Positions 1-9,410 are shown, counted from the stretch's first letter. The stretch is DNA of 34,268 nucleotides from Acetobacter sp. (GCA_017474285.1 JAFVHT010000010.1:1-34268), one strand, 5' to 3'. Notes: generated by a model not told the origin, from the sequence alone. Program-made: numbers and translations.

Positions 1-258
1 AGAAAGCGTTTCATTTCTTTTGAAGTAGTATATGGCGTCCCCTAATTTTTCTAAACGTTTATCAAAATGAAAGCCCGTTCTTTTATAGGTCGTCCCCAAA
101 GCGGTAATGTTAATAGCTTCATCTAAAGTATCGGCGTTGTTGATCAGTTTTATGAGTAAATCGGCGTTAGTCGGTTCAAGAATTTTATCCGCCACACGTT
201 TTTCTATGTCTTGAATAGCCTTTTGCTTAACACTTTTTAAATTTTCATTTTTCAACAT
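1..258 (-). CDS. Probable type III restriction-modification DNA methyltransferase (Mod), N-terminal 86 codons only
   Basis: An open frame of exactly 86 codons runs from ATG at 258 to the window edge without a stop, so the gene is cut by the edge. A GGAGAA ribosome site sits just upstream (about 264-269). The segment LGTTYKRTGFHFDKRLEKLG near residues 54-73 and the following acidic/aromatic stretch resemble, from memory, the N-terminal helper region of type III Mod adenine methyltransferases. These methylate one strand of an asymmetric site and pair with a Res helicase-nuclease, which would lie beyond the left edge. The catalytic DPPY and FxGxG motifs would also be outside the window, so the call rests on family resemblance only. 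It could be another methyltransferase-associated protein. Confidence 0.5.
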   Translation of the reverse strand, partial: MLKNENLKSVKQKAIQDIEKRVADKILEPTNADLLIKLINNADTLDEAINITALGTTYKRTGFHFDKRLEKLGDAIYYFKRNETLS

Positions 259-327
259 GTCATTTCTCCTTAACGTTCTTTTATATTTTTTTACATTTTC
301 TACCTTACATCTTTATCTTTTTACACG

Positions 328-1422
328 TTATACGTTAAAGCGAAAAAGTAAAATATCCCCGTCTTGCACCACGTAATCACGCCCTTCAACACGCAAACGC
401 CCTGCCTCACGTGCACCAGCTTCGCCTTCGTAGCGAATATAATCCTCATAGGCAATCGTTTCGCACGCAATAAAACCACGTTCAAAATCATTGTGAATAA
501 CTGCCGCTGCTTGGGGCGCTTTTGTGCCTGTCACAATCGTCCAAGCCCGTGCTTCTTTAGGTCCCACCGTAAAATAGGTGCTTAACCCTAGCAAACGATA
601 CCCCGCGGCAATAACCCGATCAAGCCCGCTATCGTGAAGCCCCAAACCGGCTAAAAACTCTTTTTGATCTTCCTGCGGAAGTTGGCTTACTTCTGCCTCA
701 ATCGCTGCAGAAACAATAACAACGGCTGCCCCTTCAGCTTCAGCCATAGCTTTCACTTTTTGTGAAAAAGCATTACCCTCCACAGCTGATTCCTCCTCAA
801 CGTTACACACATATAAAACAGGCTTACTCGTTAATAATTGCAGTTTACGAACAACCTCCTCCTGCCCTTTTGGTGTGGCTTTACGCACAGGTTTCCCCTC
901 TTTTAAGGCGGTGATTAAAGGCTCTATAACCGCGATTTGTGTGAGGGCTTCGGAATCGCGGTTTTTTGCTCGTTTTTGAATATTGGGCAAACGCTTCTCT
1001 AAAGATTCAAGATCAGCGAGCATGAGCTCGGTTTCAATGATTTCGGCATCACGCACGGGGTCAACCGCCCCTTCAACATGGGTAATGTCGTCGTCTTCAA
1101 AACAGCGTAAGACGTGGATAATGGCATCAACTTCACGGATATTGGCTAAAAATTGGTTCCCCAACCCCTCCCCTTTAGAGGCTCCACGCACCAGCCCTGC
1201 AATATCCACAAATTCTAAACTTGTGGGTACTTTGCGTTGAGATTTCCCTATGGCAACAAGAGCGTCTAAACGTTTATCGGGTACAGCAACACGCCCTATA
1301 TTCGGTTCAATAGTACAAAAGGGATAATTGGCTGCTTGGGCACTCGCCGTTGCTGTCAACGCATTAAAGAGTGTCGACTTTCCCACATTGGGCAAGCCCA
1401 CAATACCGCAATTAAACCCCAT
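328..1422 (-). CDS. ychF: Ribosome-binding ATPase YchF (Obg/HflX-type P-loop NTPase)
   Basis: YchF is a conserved cytosolic P-loop protein of the Obg superfamily that binds ribosomes and prefers ATP over GTP. The 364-residue length is standard. Visible motifs are the P-loop GLPNVGKST at residues 9-17, the G3 motif DIAG at 73-76, and NVEE in place of the usual NKxD. NVEE is the known basis of ATP rather than GTP specificity. The last 80 or so residues form the TGS domain, ending in the typical [10 protein letters not shown]. The gene lies downstream of pth and overlaps its 3' end by 11 bases, so the two are probably co-transcribed and translationally coupled. The ychF-pth pairing is common in proteobacteria. 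Confidence 0.97.
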   Translation of the reverse strand: MGFNCGIVGLPNVGKSTLFNALTATASAQAANYPFCTIEPNIGRVAVPDKRLDALVAIGKSQRKVPTSLEFVDIAGLVRGASKGEGLGNQFLANIREVDAIIHVLRCFEDDDITHVEGAVDPVRDAEIIETELMLADLESLEKRLPNIQKRAKNRDSEALTQIAVIEPLITALKEGKPVRKATPKGQEEVVRKLQLLTSKPVLYVCNVEEESAVEGNAFSQKVKAMAEAEGAAVVIVSAAIEAEVSQLPQEDQKEFLAGLGLHDSGLDRVIAAGYRLLGLSTYFTVGPKEARAWTIVTGTKAPQAAAVIHNDFERGFIACETIAYEDYIRYEGEAGAREAGRLRVEGRDYVVQDGDILLFRFNV

Positions 1423-1996
1423 TTTTCTTCTCCACTAATGCTACTCGTGTCATAAATCGATCGCTTTGCCCCTCGGCTAAAAGAGGCGCTGCCTCAACAA
1501 GACGTTCTAAAAGAGGGGTAAGCTGTTCTTCACATTCTGTTTTTGTAAAATCTCCTAACACCCAACCACATACACGCTCTTTATGCCCGGGGTGCCCTAT
1601 GCCAAGACGTACCCTTTGATAGGCGGATGTTCCCAAACAGTGATCTAAAGAGCGTAATCCATTGTGCCCCGCCGCACTTCCCCCTTGTTTAACACGTAAA
1701 CGCCCGGGGGCAATATCTAAATCATCATGAAAAACTGTAATGTTCTGCAGCGGAATTTTGTAAAAAGCCATCGCCTCTTGCACACTTTCGCCAGAACGAT
1801 TCATGTATGTCATGGGCAATAACGCCAGAATTTTTTGGTTTCCTATACGCCCTTCTGCCACCTTTCCCCGAAAGCGACGGCGCCACGATGAAAAACCATA
1901 GTGTAAAATCAGCGTCTCTAGCACCATAAAGCCAATATTATGCCTGTTGCGCTGCATGGAAGGTTCAGGGTTTCCAAGCCCAACCCAAAGCAACAT
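1412..1996 (-). CDS. pth: Peptidyl-tRNA hydrolase
   Basis: Pth releases peptides from peptidyl-tRNAs that drop off the ribosome, recycling the tRNA. The 194-residue length is normal. Family signatures are visible: GLGNPEP at residues 6-12, the catalytic His19 in NRHNIGF, MTYMNRSG at 62-69 with substrate-binding Asn66, the catalytic Asp in HDDLD at 90-94, and GGSAAGHNGLRS near 105-116. The start is an ATG beginning MLLWVGLGNP. The gene sits 97 bases after rplY and overlaps ychF, the classic rplY-pth-ychF order. A C10 tract and a small GC hairpin lie between rplY and pth. Confidence 0.97.
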   Translation of the reverse strand: MLLWVGLGNPEPSMQRNRHNIGFMVLETLILHYGFSSWRRRFRGKVAEGRIGNQKILALLPMTYMNRSGESVQEAMAFYKIPLQNITVFHDDLDIAPGRLRVKQGGSAAGHNGLRSLDHCLGTSAYQRVRLGIGHPGHKERVCGWVLGDFTKTECEEQLTPLLERLVEAAPLLAEGQSDRFMTRVALVEKKNGV

Positions 1997-2040
1997 AACG
2001 CTGTTTTACTCCGTTTCTGTTTTTGAAACAAAATCAAAGC

Positions 2041-2056
2041 GGGGGCGTGTTCCCCC
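2041..2056 (-). terminator. Small GC hairpin between rplY and pth, possible weak terminator or attenuator
   Basis: GGGGG at 2041-2045 can pair with CCCCC at 2052-2056 around a six-base loop. On the transcribed (minus) strand it is followed by GCTTTGATTTT, only a loose T-rich tail. The right arm belongs to a run of ten C (2052-2061), so the pairing register can slip. It may partly end rplY transcripts before pth, or it may be just a homopolymer tract. Confidence 0.3.
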
Positions 2057-2093
2057 CCCCCACTTTTACTGACAAACAAAATCCTATAAAAAA

Positions 2094-2693
2094 TTAGGCT
2101 TCTGTTTCTGTTGTTTCTTCTGCCTCTACGGTTGGCGGTGCAATACTTGCCACAACGAAATTCGCTTCATGGCTGATCGGTGTTGCCCCTTGTGTACCGC
2201 GGACGTCTTCCCACCGTACGTTATCGTTAATGTCTAACGTACTTAAATCCACTGTAAAAAATTCTGGAATTTGATCCGCAGAAACTTCCACATCAATGGT
2301 ATGGCGCACAATGTTCAAGACACCCCCACGCTTAATACCGGGGGCTTTATCTTCCCCTGTAAAATGAACAGACACTTCAACATGAACACGTGACCCCGCC
2401 GCAAGACGCATAAAATCAACATGTACGGGCGTATCTTTAACCGGGTGAAGCTGCACATCACGGATAAGGGCGCGCTCAACTTTCCCCTCTATATCAATTT
2501 CGTAAACGTGCGAACGCCAGCCAGAAGTCTGAAGCCCTTTAATAATAATACGCGGATCAATAGCAATAAGAGCCGGTTCTTGCTTGCCTCCGTAAACAAC
2601 ACCGGGCACTAAACCTGCACGCCTCGTCGCACGCGCTGCCCCCTTACCAGCCTTCGCACGCGCCGATGCTTTAATAGATGTATTTTTTGACAC
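2094..2693 (-). CDS. rplY: 50S ribosomal protein L25, long general-stress (Ctc) form
   Basis: L25/Ctc binds 5S rRNA in the large ribosomal subunit. The N-terminal part (about residues 1-90, with the GLVPGVVYG segment) is the L25 5S-binding domain. The remainder (VHVDFMR..., [16 protein letters not shown]) is the C-terminal TL5/Ctc domain, followed by a short acidic tail. I chose the GTG at 2693: AGGAG lies seven bases upstream, and the longer frame, starting with TTG at 2708, would begin inside that ribosome site. This gives 199 residues. A structured leader lies directly upstream. The gene heads the rplY-pth-ychF series and is divergent from aspS. Confidence 0.94.
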   Translation of the reverse strand: MSKNTSIKASARAKAGKGAARATRRAGLVPGVVYGGKQEPALIAIDPRIIIKGLQTSGWRSHVYEIDIEGKVERALIRDVQLHPVKDTPVHVDFMRLAAGSRVHVEVSVHFTGEDKAPGIKRGGVLNIVRHTIDVEVSADQIPEFFTVDLSTLDINDNVRWEDVRGTQGATPISHEANFVVASIAPPTVEAEETTETEA

Positions 2694-2726
2694 AACAAAT
2701 CTCCTCAATAAAAAATGATAAACAGC

Positions 2727-2786
2727 GTTCAGACCTGACGTTAAGACCTCCAGGGGTGTCTTACGCCACAGGGTTATACCCTGAAC
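2727..2786 (-). promoter_or_regulatory. Structured 5' leader of rplY with mutually exclusive stems
   Basis: In the rplY leader, CAGGGT (2769-2774) pairs perfectly with ACCCTG (2778-2783) around three bases. CGTTAAGAC (2739-2747) pairs with GTCTTACG (2758-2765) with one bulge. GTTCAG (2727-2732) pairs with CTGAAC (2781-2786), enclosing both, but it uses bases 2781-2783 needed by the first hairpin, so two alternative folds exist. L25 is known to autoregulate through a leader in gammaproteobacteria. A comparable role here is inference. Confidence 0.35.
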
Positions 2787-2994
2787 TCTACCATGCTATA
2801 AAAAACAAAATTGGACAAGAAAATTCAAAGAAATGACTTCGTAGAAGGTTTAAAAGGTGAAATTTTACGCCTTTTTGACTTTTCATGTGATTTCCTGTGC
2901 TCTGTTTCTTGAAACACTGTGTTATAAAGGGTTTCATATTGTTTTTTCACACCTTTATTATCACTTGTTATCACTTGAGATTTTAGGATTTGCC

Positions 2995-4800
2995 ATGCAC
3001 CCTTATCGCACTCATTATTGTTCAGCGCTCCGCTCCACTGATGCTGGTACTACAGCACGCCTTTCAGGTTGGATTCATAGTAAAAGAGACCACGGAGGTC
3101 TTTTATTTATAGATTTACGTGATGAAACGGGTATAACCCAAGTCGTTATTCCTGCAAGCTCACCCTTGATGAACAAAGCCAACGCTCTTCGCGTTGAAAG
3201 TGTTATTACCGTCACAGGGGAAGTTGTTCTTCGTGAAGAAAGCACTTGTAACCCTGATCTACCAACAGGCTCTATTGAACTTGTCGCGCAAAATCTTGAG
3301 GTACAATCTACCGCGGATGTGCTCCCCCTCCAAGTGGCTGGACATGAGCATTATTCTGATGAACTTCGTTTACGGTATCGTTATATCGACCTGCGCCGTG
3401 AAAAAGTACACCAGAATATTCTCCTTCGTTCCTCTATTATCGCAAGCCTCCGTCGCCGTATGACGGATTTAGGTTTTGTTGAACTTCAAACTCCGATTCT
3501 CACAGCCTCTTCTCCCGAAGGCGCGCGTGATTTTCTTGTGCCCTCACGTCTTCATCATGGGCAGTTTTATGCCCTGCCCCAAGCGCCTCAACAATTTAAA
3601 CAACTCGCTATGGTCGCGGGTTTTGATCGATATTTTCAAATTGCCCCGTGTTTTCGTGATGAAGCCTCACGCGCTGATCGCTCACCCGGAGAATTTTACC
3701 AGCTTGATTTTGAAATGGCTTTTGCCACACAAGATGAAATTTTTGCTGTTATGGAAAATGTTCTCTCAGGCGTCTTTACAGAATTCGGGCAGGGCTGCAA
3801 AGTGAGTCAAGCGCCTTTTGAACGGATTCCCTATGCGCGCGCGTTAAAAGAATACGGTTCTGATAAACCTGATTTACGCAACCCGCTCCGCCTGACAGAC
3901 GTCACCGATATTTTTTCAGGTTCTGGTTTTGGATTATTTGCACGCATTGCTGCCGATGGCGGAGAAATTCGCGCTATTCCTGCGCCGGGTGTAGGCAATC
4001 GTCCGCGTTCTTTCTTTGATAAACTCAATGCGTGGGCACGCGAAAACGGGGGAAGTGGTCTGGGTTACATTACTTTTGCCGAAACAGGGGGACAAGGTCC
4101 GATCGCGAAAAACCTTGAATCCGATAGAACAGAAGCCCTCCGTCAACGCCTAGACCTTCAAGAAGGCGACGCTGTTTTCTTTACGGCTGGAAAAGGGCTT
4201 GATGCTATTAAATTTTCTGGCATTGCCCTCACCCATATTGCGAAAGAGTTAGATCTCATAGAAAAAGATTCTTTCCGTTTTTGTTGGGTCACGGATTTTC
4301 CCATGTATGAACGCAACGAAGAAACAGGGCTTATTGATTTTTCGCATAACCCTTTTTCCATGCCACAAGGCGGCTTAGAAGCCCTCAACACAAAGAACCC
4401 TCTTGATATTCTCGCTTATCAATATGATCTTGTTTGCAATGGAATTGAACTTTCTTCAGGCGCTATCCGTAACCATTTACCCGAGGTTATGATTCGTGCC
4501 TTTGAAATCGCGGGTTATTCTGAAGAGGACGTTAAAGCCCGTTTTGGCGGCATGCTTAATGCGTTCCGTTACGGCGCACCGCCGCATGGTGGTTCTGCCC
4601 CCGGTGTTGATCGTATGGTTATGTTACTCGCTAATGAGCCTAATATTCGCGAAGTGATTCTTTTCCCGCTTAACCAACAGGGAGAAGATTTAATGATGGG
4701 TGCTCCTGCCCCTATTGAGCCAGAACGGTTAAAGGAACTTGCTTTAACTATAGTTCCCAAACCTCTGCCAAAGCAGGCAGCTTCTCACAGTAAACAATGA
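2995..4800 (+). CDS. aspS: Aspartate--tRNA ligase, probably the non-discriminating Asp/Asn type
   Basis: This class II synthetase charges tRNA with aspartate. It has an N-terminal OB anticodon-binding domain (about 1-110), a catalytic core interrupted by the bacterial GAD insertion (about 290-420), motif 2 [19 protein letters not shown], and motif 3 GVDRMVMLL near the C-terminus. The [13 protein letters not shown] form is typical of Alphaproteobacteria. The frame stays open for 46 codons upstream, but I chose the ATG at 2995 because MHPYRTHYC matches the normal N-terminus and AGGA lies just upstream. The result is 601 residues, a normal bacterial length. His33 in RDHGG matches the His that marks non-discriminating AspRS (His31 in Pseudomonas aeruginosa), suggesting that Asn-tRNA is made by GatCAB transamidation. 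Confidence 0.96.
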   Translation: MHPYRTHYCSALRSTDAGTTARLSGWIHSKRDHGGLLFIDLRDETGITQVVIPASSPLMNKANALRVESVITVTGEVVLREESTCNPDLPTGSIELVAQNLEVQSTADVLPLQVAGHEHYSDELRLRYRYIDLRREKVHQNILLRSSIIASLRRRMTDLGFVELQTPILTASSPEGARDFLVPSRLHHGQFYALPQAPQQFKQLAMVAGFDRYFQIAPCFRDEASRADRSPGEFYQLDFEMAFATQDEIFAVMENVLSGVFTEFGQGCKVSQAPFERIPYARALKEYGSDKPDLRNPLRLTDVTDIFSGSGFGLFARIAADGGEIRAIPAPGVGNRPRSFFDKLNAWARENGGSGLGYITFAETGGQGPIAKNLESDRTEALRQRLDLQEGDAVFFTAGKGLDAIKFSGIALTHIAKELDLIEKDSFRFCWVTDFPMYERNEETGLIDFSHNPFSMPQGGLEALNTKNPLDILAYQYDLVCNGIELSSGAIRNHLPEVMIRAFEIAGYSEEDVKARFGGMLNAFRYGAPPHGGSAPGVDRMVMLLANEPNIREVILFPLNQQGEDLMMGAPAPIEPERLKELALTIVPKPLPKQAASHSKQ

Positions 4801-5737
4801 GCTTATCTTTTACCCCCCCCTCCATAAAATTTTTGTTAAGTCTTGGGGTGGTTTCTCTTTCAAGCTCGCTCTATTTGAAAGCTACGGATCCTATCTACAA
4901 CCCAACGCTGAAACCTGTTTTCAAACCAAGCAGGTGTAAACGCCAAACAAAATGGGCATTATGAGTTAGCTCTTATGAAAACAGCAGAAAGGATACCACC
5001 GAGGAGGCTCGTCGCAGAAGAACTACTCCCTGCCACAAAAAACTCCTCGTAGACGGCAATTCCCATCCCCCTAATGCAATTTACGCCCAAATAAAGCCAA
5101 AAGCACTCAGTAACTTTATGATAGGCTAACGAGGTCATAGTTCAAAAAAGAGAAGAACTAAAAAAAAGAAAAAGAAGAATTACAAAGGAAAACGTTAAAA
5201 TACAGCAGAGATATATCGACTTGGTCACAATACTCAATACAACACCAGCTCTTCAACCATCGCCTGAAACATGCTCTACGAAATATTATTATCCTCATCC
5301 TAAGATGGAAAAGGCAGCAGGTTATATTCAAGCTATATATATGATGAAGCCTGCTCTTCGCTACATTAGAACAGCCTTACAAAAAGCTGACACAAGGATA
5401 CAAAATCTTACAGTTACAAGCTTACTCAAGATAAAAACGGGAACGTTAGACGAGTCAGAACAAAAGTTACAGACAATTCACCAACAGTTACAACAATTAC
5501 AAAGTGGAAACGTTCAACCAAAAAATATCCTAAATACCAAGGTAATCCTGGAACAGAGAAGGTGTCGTTTCGTATCAAAAAGCCGTAAAAGAAGCGAAAA
5601 ACGAAAGTTATACAGACCTTATAGCGATCGTTAAACAGGATCAACCAAAACAATGGGCAAATTATTTCACCGTTTGTTATAGAGATTACAACCAAAAACA
5701 GCACATAAAAACAAAAGTCATTACTGATGGTCCTTAG
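4797..5737 (+). pseudogene. Decayed gene for a secreted protein, broken by several frameshifts
   Basis: An ATG at 4797 overlaps the aspS stop (ATGA) and opens a 55-codon frame with a signal-peptide-like start (KFLLSLGVVSLSSSLYLKA) that stops at 4964. Coherent protein-like pieces continue in other frames, for example NQAGVNAKQNGHYELALMKT from about 4925, a Gln-rich coiled-coil piece near 5440-5520, and GVVSYQKAVKEAKNESYTDL in the last frame, which ends at 5737. No single frame spans the region. Several short plausible pieces in all three frames fit a gene eroded by indels rather than random intergenic DNA. The original function is not recognisable; the second piece is vaguely TPR/Sel1-like. 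The 5221-5634 open frame is one fragment, not convincingly a gene. Confidence 0.5.
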
Positions 5738-5901
5738 TATATCCACAAAGGAAAAAGAGGCGAAAATACACCTTTTATCTCTTTATATAGGCTTAACTTA
5801 TACTTCTCACCGTTTCCTCAAATAAATTCCATACGCGAGGCGTTGACGTTCATTTGTTCTCTTTCTGAAAAGAGTTATTCGCGTTTTAACGTAATACCCT
5901 A

Positions 5902-5940
5902 AAATAATAAAGCCCGTTCTCAAAACGGGCTTTATTATTT
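5902..5940. terminator. Strong bidirectional intrinsic terminator
   Basis: A perfect 17-bp stem (5902-5918 with 5924-5940) encloses a five-base loop. Its core is AAAGCCCGTT/AACGGGCTTT with AT-rich flanks that supply U-runs on both strands. It lies between the remnant on the plus strand and the minus-strand gene ending at 5964, so it fits convergent termination. Confidence 0.88.
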
Positions 5941-5963
5941 TATTATTCTCATTAAAAAGCGTT

Positions 5964-6491
5964 TTATTTCATTGTCTTTTCTGCACGAACAACTTGTGCA
6001 AGCTCTTGCAACGCTTGCGGGTTACGTCGCAAAAGATCAACGTTCTGTGGATCAGGTGTCAGAGTACTATTATTTCGATCAGTAGAGACATCCATCATGC
6101 TTCCTGTCATTTCAACACAGGTAAGACTTGTCACGAAATCCCTCGGTGTAAACCCATGATCGTGTAAAATCGTATCTAACCCCTTAACTTGCTCTACAAA
6201 CCGAATTTGCTCATCCAACGACATACCATATTGCTCCGGTGGACGAATACCTGCTTTTTGAATTGCCTGCAATGTCGCTGTTAATCGAGGCAATATATCA
6301 GGAGGTAATTTATAGTGTAAAACAGCCTCTGTATCATGTCGCATAATCATCACTTGTTCATGTGACAATTTAGGCGGTGCTGCTTCCTCTTGCATCGTTT
6401 CTGCCTGTACAGGTTGTGCTGGTGCTACGCCAACAACCCAAAACGGTATACTCCCTAACAAAGCCAACATCGTTTTAGACAACAAAGCCAT
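5964..6491 (-). CDS. Exported protein of unknown function
   Basis: This 175-residue protein has a clear Sec signal peptide: a hydrophobic stretch at about residues 7-22 and a VQA|E cleavage site after residue 30. The mature part is mostly helical and polar. It has two notable segments, LSHEQVMIMRHDTEAVLHYKL and a later TPRDFVTSLTCVEMTGSMM, with a single Cys. No domain is recognised. The start ATG is supported by GAGG about seven bases upstream. The gene stands alone on the minus strand and ends just before a strong terminator hairpin. A periplasmic location is likely; the role is unknown. Confidence 0.8.
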   Translation of the reverse strand: MALLSKTMLALLGSIPFWVVGVAPAQPVQAETMQEEAAPPKLSHEQVMIMRHDTEAVLHYKLPPDILPRLTATLQAIQKAGIRPPEQYGMSLDEQIRFVEQVKGLDTILHDHGFTPRDFVTSLTCVEMTGSMMDVSTDRNNSTLTPDPQNVDLLRRNPQALQELAQVVRAEKTMK

Positions 6492-6715
6492 TCTTTACCT
6501 CATTCATCTTTTCACAATTCTTCTATTGCCTTAACCTAAAACAACAACCCTTTCAAAACTTTTTTTTTGGAGGAGTAGTATCCCTAGAGCTTATCTCTCT
6601 ATAACCTTTTCGGCATTTTAGACCTTAATCCGTACTTTAGGCAAATTATGCCCCACACGATACTAAAAAGAAAGTGTTTTTCTCATTTTCTTAAAAACAA
6701 ACTTCTTAACACATG

Positions 6716-7279
6716 CTATAACGACGACAAAGGAAAAGGTAACAATGCTGATGAGAGATAAAGTGGATGACAAGGACGACCATTACTGCTTTGTTTCAAC
6801 GCATGTATAACAAATCCCTGCTGTTGTAATAAACGTAATACTTCCGTACCCCGATCCCATAAGAGTTTATAATGGGGAGAACCATAAGCCGCTATAATCA
6901 ACTGAGCCTGTTGTGCCATTTCTAACAGAGCCGCATTATTTTCCGGACCAACGGGATCTTCTGTTTCTAATAAGCGTTTTTGATCTGTACACCGATAAGC
7001 AAATGTATTGCCAACCAACAAACCGCCATATCCCCACGCCCGTGCATAACGTTGACATTTAGCAACTGTGCGATCATCACATTCTTCTGTGGCAACAGAA
7101 GGATTCATCAGTACCCACATCACCATAGGGCGCGTAGAATCCCAAACACGTTTAAGCGTATAACGATAACACTGGTTACGTCCACCATAAGTGGCTGAGC
7201 TCACAACATCTTGAGGGAGTTTTAAGCGACATAGGCTCCCAATATTATGTTCTTCAAATAACGCAGTTTCTGTTGCCAT
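6716..7279 (-). CDS. DUF1643 family protein
   Basis: The protein matches the DUF1643 family, cytosolic proteins of unknown function also found in phages and plasmids. Visible family features are a basic RY/L segment followed by MWVLMNPSVA, then DDRTVAKCQRYARAWGYGG, NTFAYR, and DPVGPENNA. The open frame begins with TTG at 7309 inside a terminator stem, which is an unlikely start. ATG at 7300 has no ribosome site. ATG at 7279 has GGGAGAAG upstream at slightly long spacing and gives 187 residues beginning MATETALFEEHN, so I chose it. The gene lies downstream of the acs terminator and is probably transcribed separately. No function is proposed. Confidence 0.82.
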   Translation of the reverse strand: MATETALFEEHNIGSLCRLKLPQDVVSSATYGGRNQCYRYTLKRVWDSTRPMVMWVLMNPSVATEECDDRTVAKCQRYARAWGYGGLLVGNTFAYRCTDQKRLLETEDPVGPENNAALLEMAQQAQLIIAAYGSPHYKLLWDRGTEVLRLLQQQGFVIHALKQSSNGRPCHPLYLSSALLPFPLSSL

Positions 7280-7304
7280 AGACTCAAAGACTTCTCCCAT
7301 AAGA

Positions 7305-7339
7305 AACAAAAGGCTGGAAGAATACTCCAGCCTTTTGTT
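7305..7339 (-). terminator. Intrinsic terminator of the prp/acs operon
   Basis: A perfect 14-bp stem (7305-7318 with 7326-7339) encloses a seven-base loop. On the minus strand the right arm ends in CCTTTTGTTTCTT, a usable U-rich tail. It begins 44 bases after the acs stop and should separate the prp operon from the DUF1643 gene. Confidence 0.85.
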
Positions 7340-7382
7340 TTACCCATAAAACACGTTTCTACCGTCGTGTTTACTATCGTGT

Positions 7383-9347
7383 TTATTTCTGTTCAAAAGC
7401 CTTTTGCCCCATAACCCTTTCATACAACATGTCAACCACAGACATATCATTGAGAGAGGAGAGATCACCAAGATTTTCTGTTTGTCCCTCTGCAATTTTA
7501 CGTAATAAACGACGAACGATTTTACCGGACCGTGTGCGTGGCAAATCTGGTACGAAGTAAACTGCTTCAGGCGCAGCATACCGACCAATTTTAGAAACAA
7601 TGAGCTGTGAAACCTCTTTTTCTGTGACCTCATCCGCAGCGTCTTTACGAACAATTACAAAAACCGCTAAACCTTGCCCCTTAAGACCATGAGCAACACC
7701 GACTGCCGCAGATTCTGCAATCCGATGGTCCTCAGCAAGAGCATCTTCAACTTCTGCCGTCCCTAAACGGTGCCCCGCAATGTTAATAACGTCATCCATT
7801 CTACCCATGAGCCAATAATACCCATCAGCATCACGTTGTGCCGCATCTCCCGAGAAATAACGCCCCGGTGACATCGTAAAATATGTTTGACGGAAACGTT
7901 CATGATCACCCCAAATCGTGCGTGCTTGCCCGGGCCATGAAGCGTTGATAAACAACCCTCCCTCACCCTCGCCTTCAATAACGGCCCCATTTTGATCAAT
8001 CAAAGACATACTAAGACCTGGAAGAGGTGTACTCGCAGAGCCGGGTTTAAGAGTTTGTACCCCCGGGATAGGTCCTAACATAATGCCTGCTGTTTCTGTT
8101 TGCCACCATGTATCAGCAACCGGACAACGTCCTTTTCCGACAACGTCATGATACCATTCCCATCCATCTGGACTCGTCGGTTCTCCCGCAACACCTAACA
8201 ATCTCAGAGTGCTCAGATCTCTGCGTTTAACAACGTCATCACCTTCTGCCATTAAGGCACGCACAGCCGTCGGTGCTGTAAAGAACATTGTTACTTTACA
8301 CTGGTCGATCAAATCCCACCAACGACCTGGTACAGGGTAATTCGGCAAACTATCAGAAATCATAGTTGTGCCACCATTCGCAAGTGGTCCATATAATACA
8401 GAGGTATGCCCCGTAATCCATGCTACGTCAGCCGTGCACCATAAAACATCACCAGGCTTATGGGTATACACCATTCCCATAGTATAAGACGCCCAAACAA
8501 GGTACCCACCACAAGTATGAACAATCGCTTTAGGTTTCCCCGTACTACCAGAAGTGTACAACATAAAGAAAGGATCTTCAGCGTCCATGATAACAGGTGT
8601 AAATTCAGTACCAAACTCTTTTACATAAGTATGGAAATCATGATCACGACCGGACTGCATAGACACCGTTTCACTCGATGTATGAACAACAAGCATAGAA
8701 TGGACTTTATGAGATCCTTTTGATTTCTCCAAAGCCTTATCCATTGTTTCTTTGAAGGGAACCATTTTTGCACCGCGACTTGCTGCATTCGCCGTAATCA
8801 CAAGCACCGCACCACTATCAACGAGACGTTCGGCAATTCCCTCAGCTGAAAAGCCACCAAATAAAACAACGTGTACCGCACCGATACGAGCACACGCTAA
8901 CATAGCGATAGCTGCCTCAGGCACCATAGGTAGACAGATGGCAACACGTTGCCCTTTTTCTACGCCCAAATGCTTAAGCGCATTAGCTAACTGACATACC
9001 CGATCATGCAATGTTGCATAGGTGATTTTTTCAACGTCTTGACGCCCTTCACGATGACTGATTAAAGCGACTTGATCAGCACGATCCGTTAAATGACGAT
9101 CAATACAAGACACCGACGCATTGAGCTGACCATCTTCAAACCAACGAATAGAAACATCACCCTCAAAACTGCCTGTAAAGGCTTGCGTAGGTTTACGATG
9201 CCAATGAATACGATCAGCCTGCTCCAACCAAAAAGCTTTAGGATCACGCTGCGCGTATTCCCGCATAGCCTCAAGCTGTTGAGGTGTCATAATCGTTGGG
9301 TACCCAACATAAGCACCTGCTGGAATAACTTTAGTATTATGATGCAT
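7383..9347 (-). CDS. acs: Acetyl-CoA synthetase (acetate/propionate-CoA ligase)
   Basis: This is an ANL-family ligase that activates a short-chain acid with ATP and CoA through an acyl-adenylate. Length (654) and residues match Acs closely. The N-terminal region is Acs-type, the A3 loop YTSGSTGKPKA is at 264-274, WWQTE is at 414-418, and the A10 segment RSGKIVRR carries the acetylatable Lys609. Trp414 is the residue that limits the acyl pocket to acetate in Salmonella Acs, whereas PrpE has YWQTE. The protein is therefore Acs-like rather than PrpE-like, although it is last in a prpDCB series. It probably feeds both acetyl-CoA and propionyl-CoA. The WWQTETAG sequence departs from the usual TGG. 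Lys609 suggests control by reversible acetylation. Confidence 0.9.
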   Translation of the reverse strand: MHHNTKVIPAGAYVGYPTIMTPQQLEAMREYAQRDPKAFWLEQADRIHWHRKPTQAFTGSFEGDVSIRWFEDGQLNASVSCIDRHLTDRADQVALISHREGRQDVEKITYATLHDRVCQLANALKHLGVEKGQRVAICLPMVPEAAIAMLACARIGAVHVVLFGGFSAEGIAERLVDSGAVLVITANAASRGAKMVPFKETMDKALEKSKGSHKVHSMLVVHTSSETVSMQSGRDHDFHTYVKEFGTEFTPVIMDAEDPFFMLYTSGSTGKPKAIVHTCGGYLVWASYTMGMVYTHKPGDVLWCTADVAWITGHTSVLYGPLANGGTTMISDSLPNYPVPGRWWDLIDQCKVTMFFTAPTAVRALMAEGDDVVKRRDLSTLRLLGVAGEPTSPDGWEWYHDVVGKGRCPVADTWWQTETAGIMLGPIPGVQTLKPGSASTPLPGLSMSLIDQNGAVIEGEGEGGLFINASWPGQARTIWGDHERFRQTYFTMSPGRYFSGDAAQRDADGYYWLMGRMDDVINIAGHRLGTAEVEDALAEDHRIAESAAVGVAHGLKGQGLAVFVIVRKDAADEVTEKEVSQLIVSKIGRYAAPEAVYFVPDLPRTRSGKIVRRLLRKIAEGQTENLGDLSSLNDMSVVDMLYERVMGQKAFEQK

Positions 9348-9410
9348 AATTCGAATCCCTAGTCTTGTTTATTTTATCTCAAACCTACGCGTTTATTCGT
9401 GTACTGAACC

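Noticed and set aside
2857..2994. 46-codon N-terminal extension of AspRS
   Set aside because: It is hydrophobic and unlike any AspRS N-terminus; the ATG at 2995 with AGGA gives the standard protein.
5221..5634. 137-codon open frame as a gene
   Set aside because: It begins with TTG without a ribosome site, and neighbouring frames carry equally protein-like fragments, so I treat it as part of a broken gene.
7280..7309. Upstream TTG/ATG starts for the DUF1643 protein
   Set aside because: The TTG is inside a terminator stem and neither start has a ribosome site.
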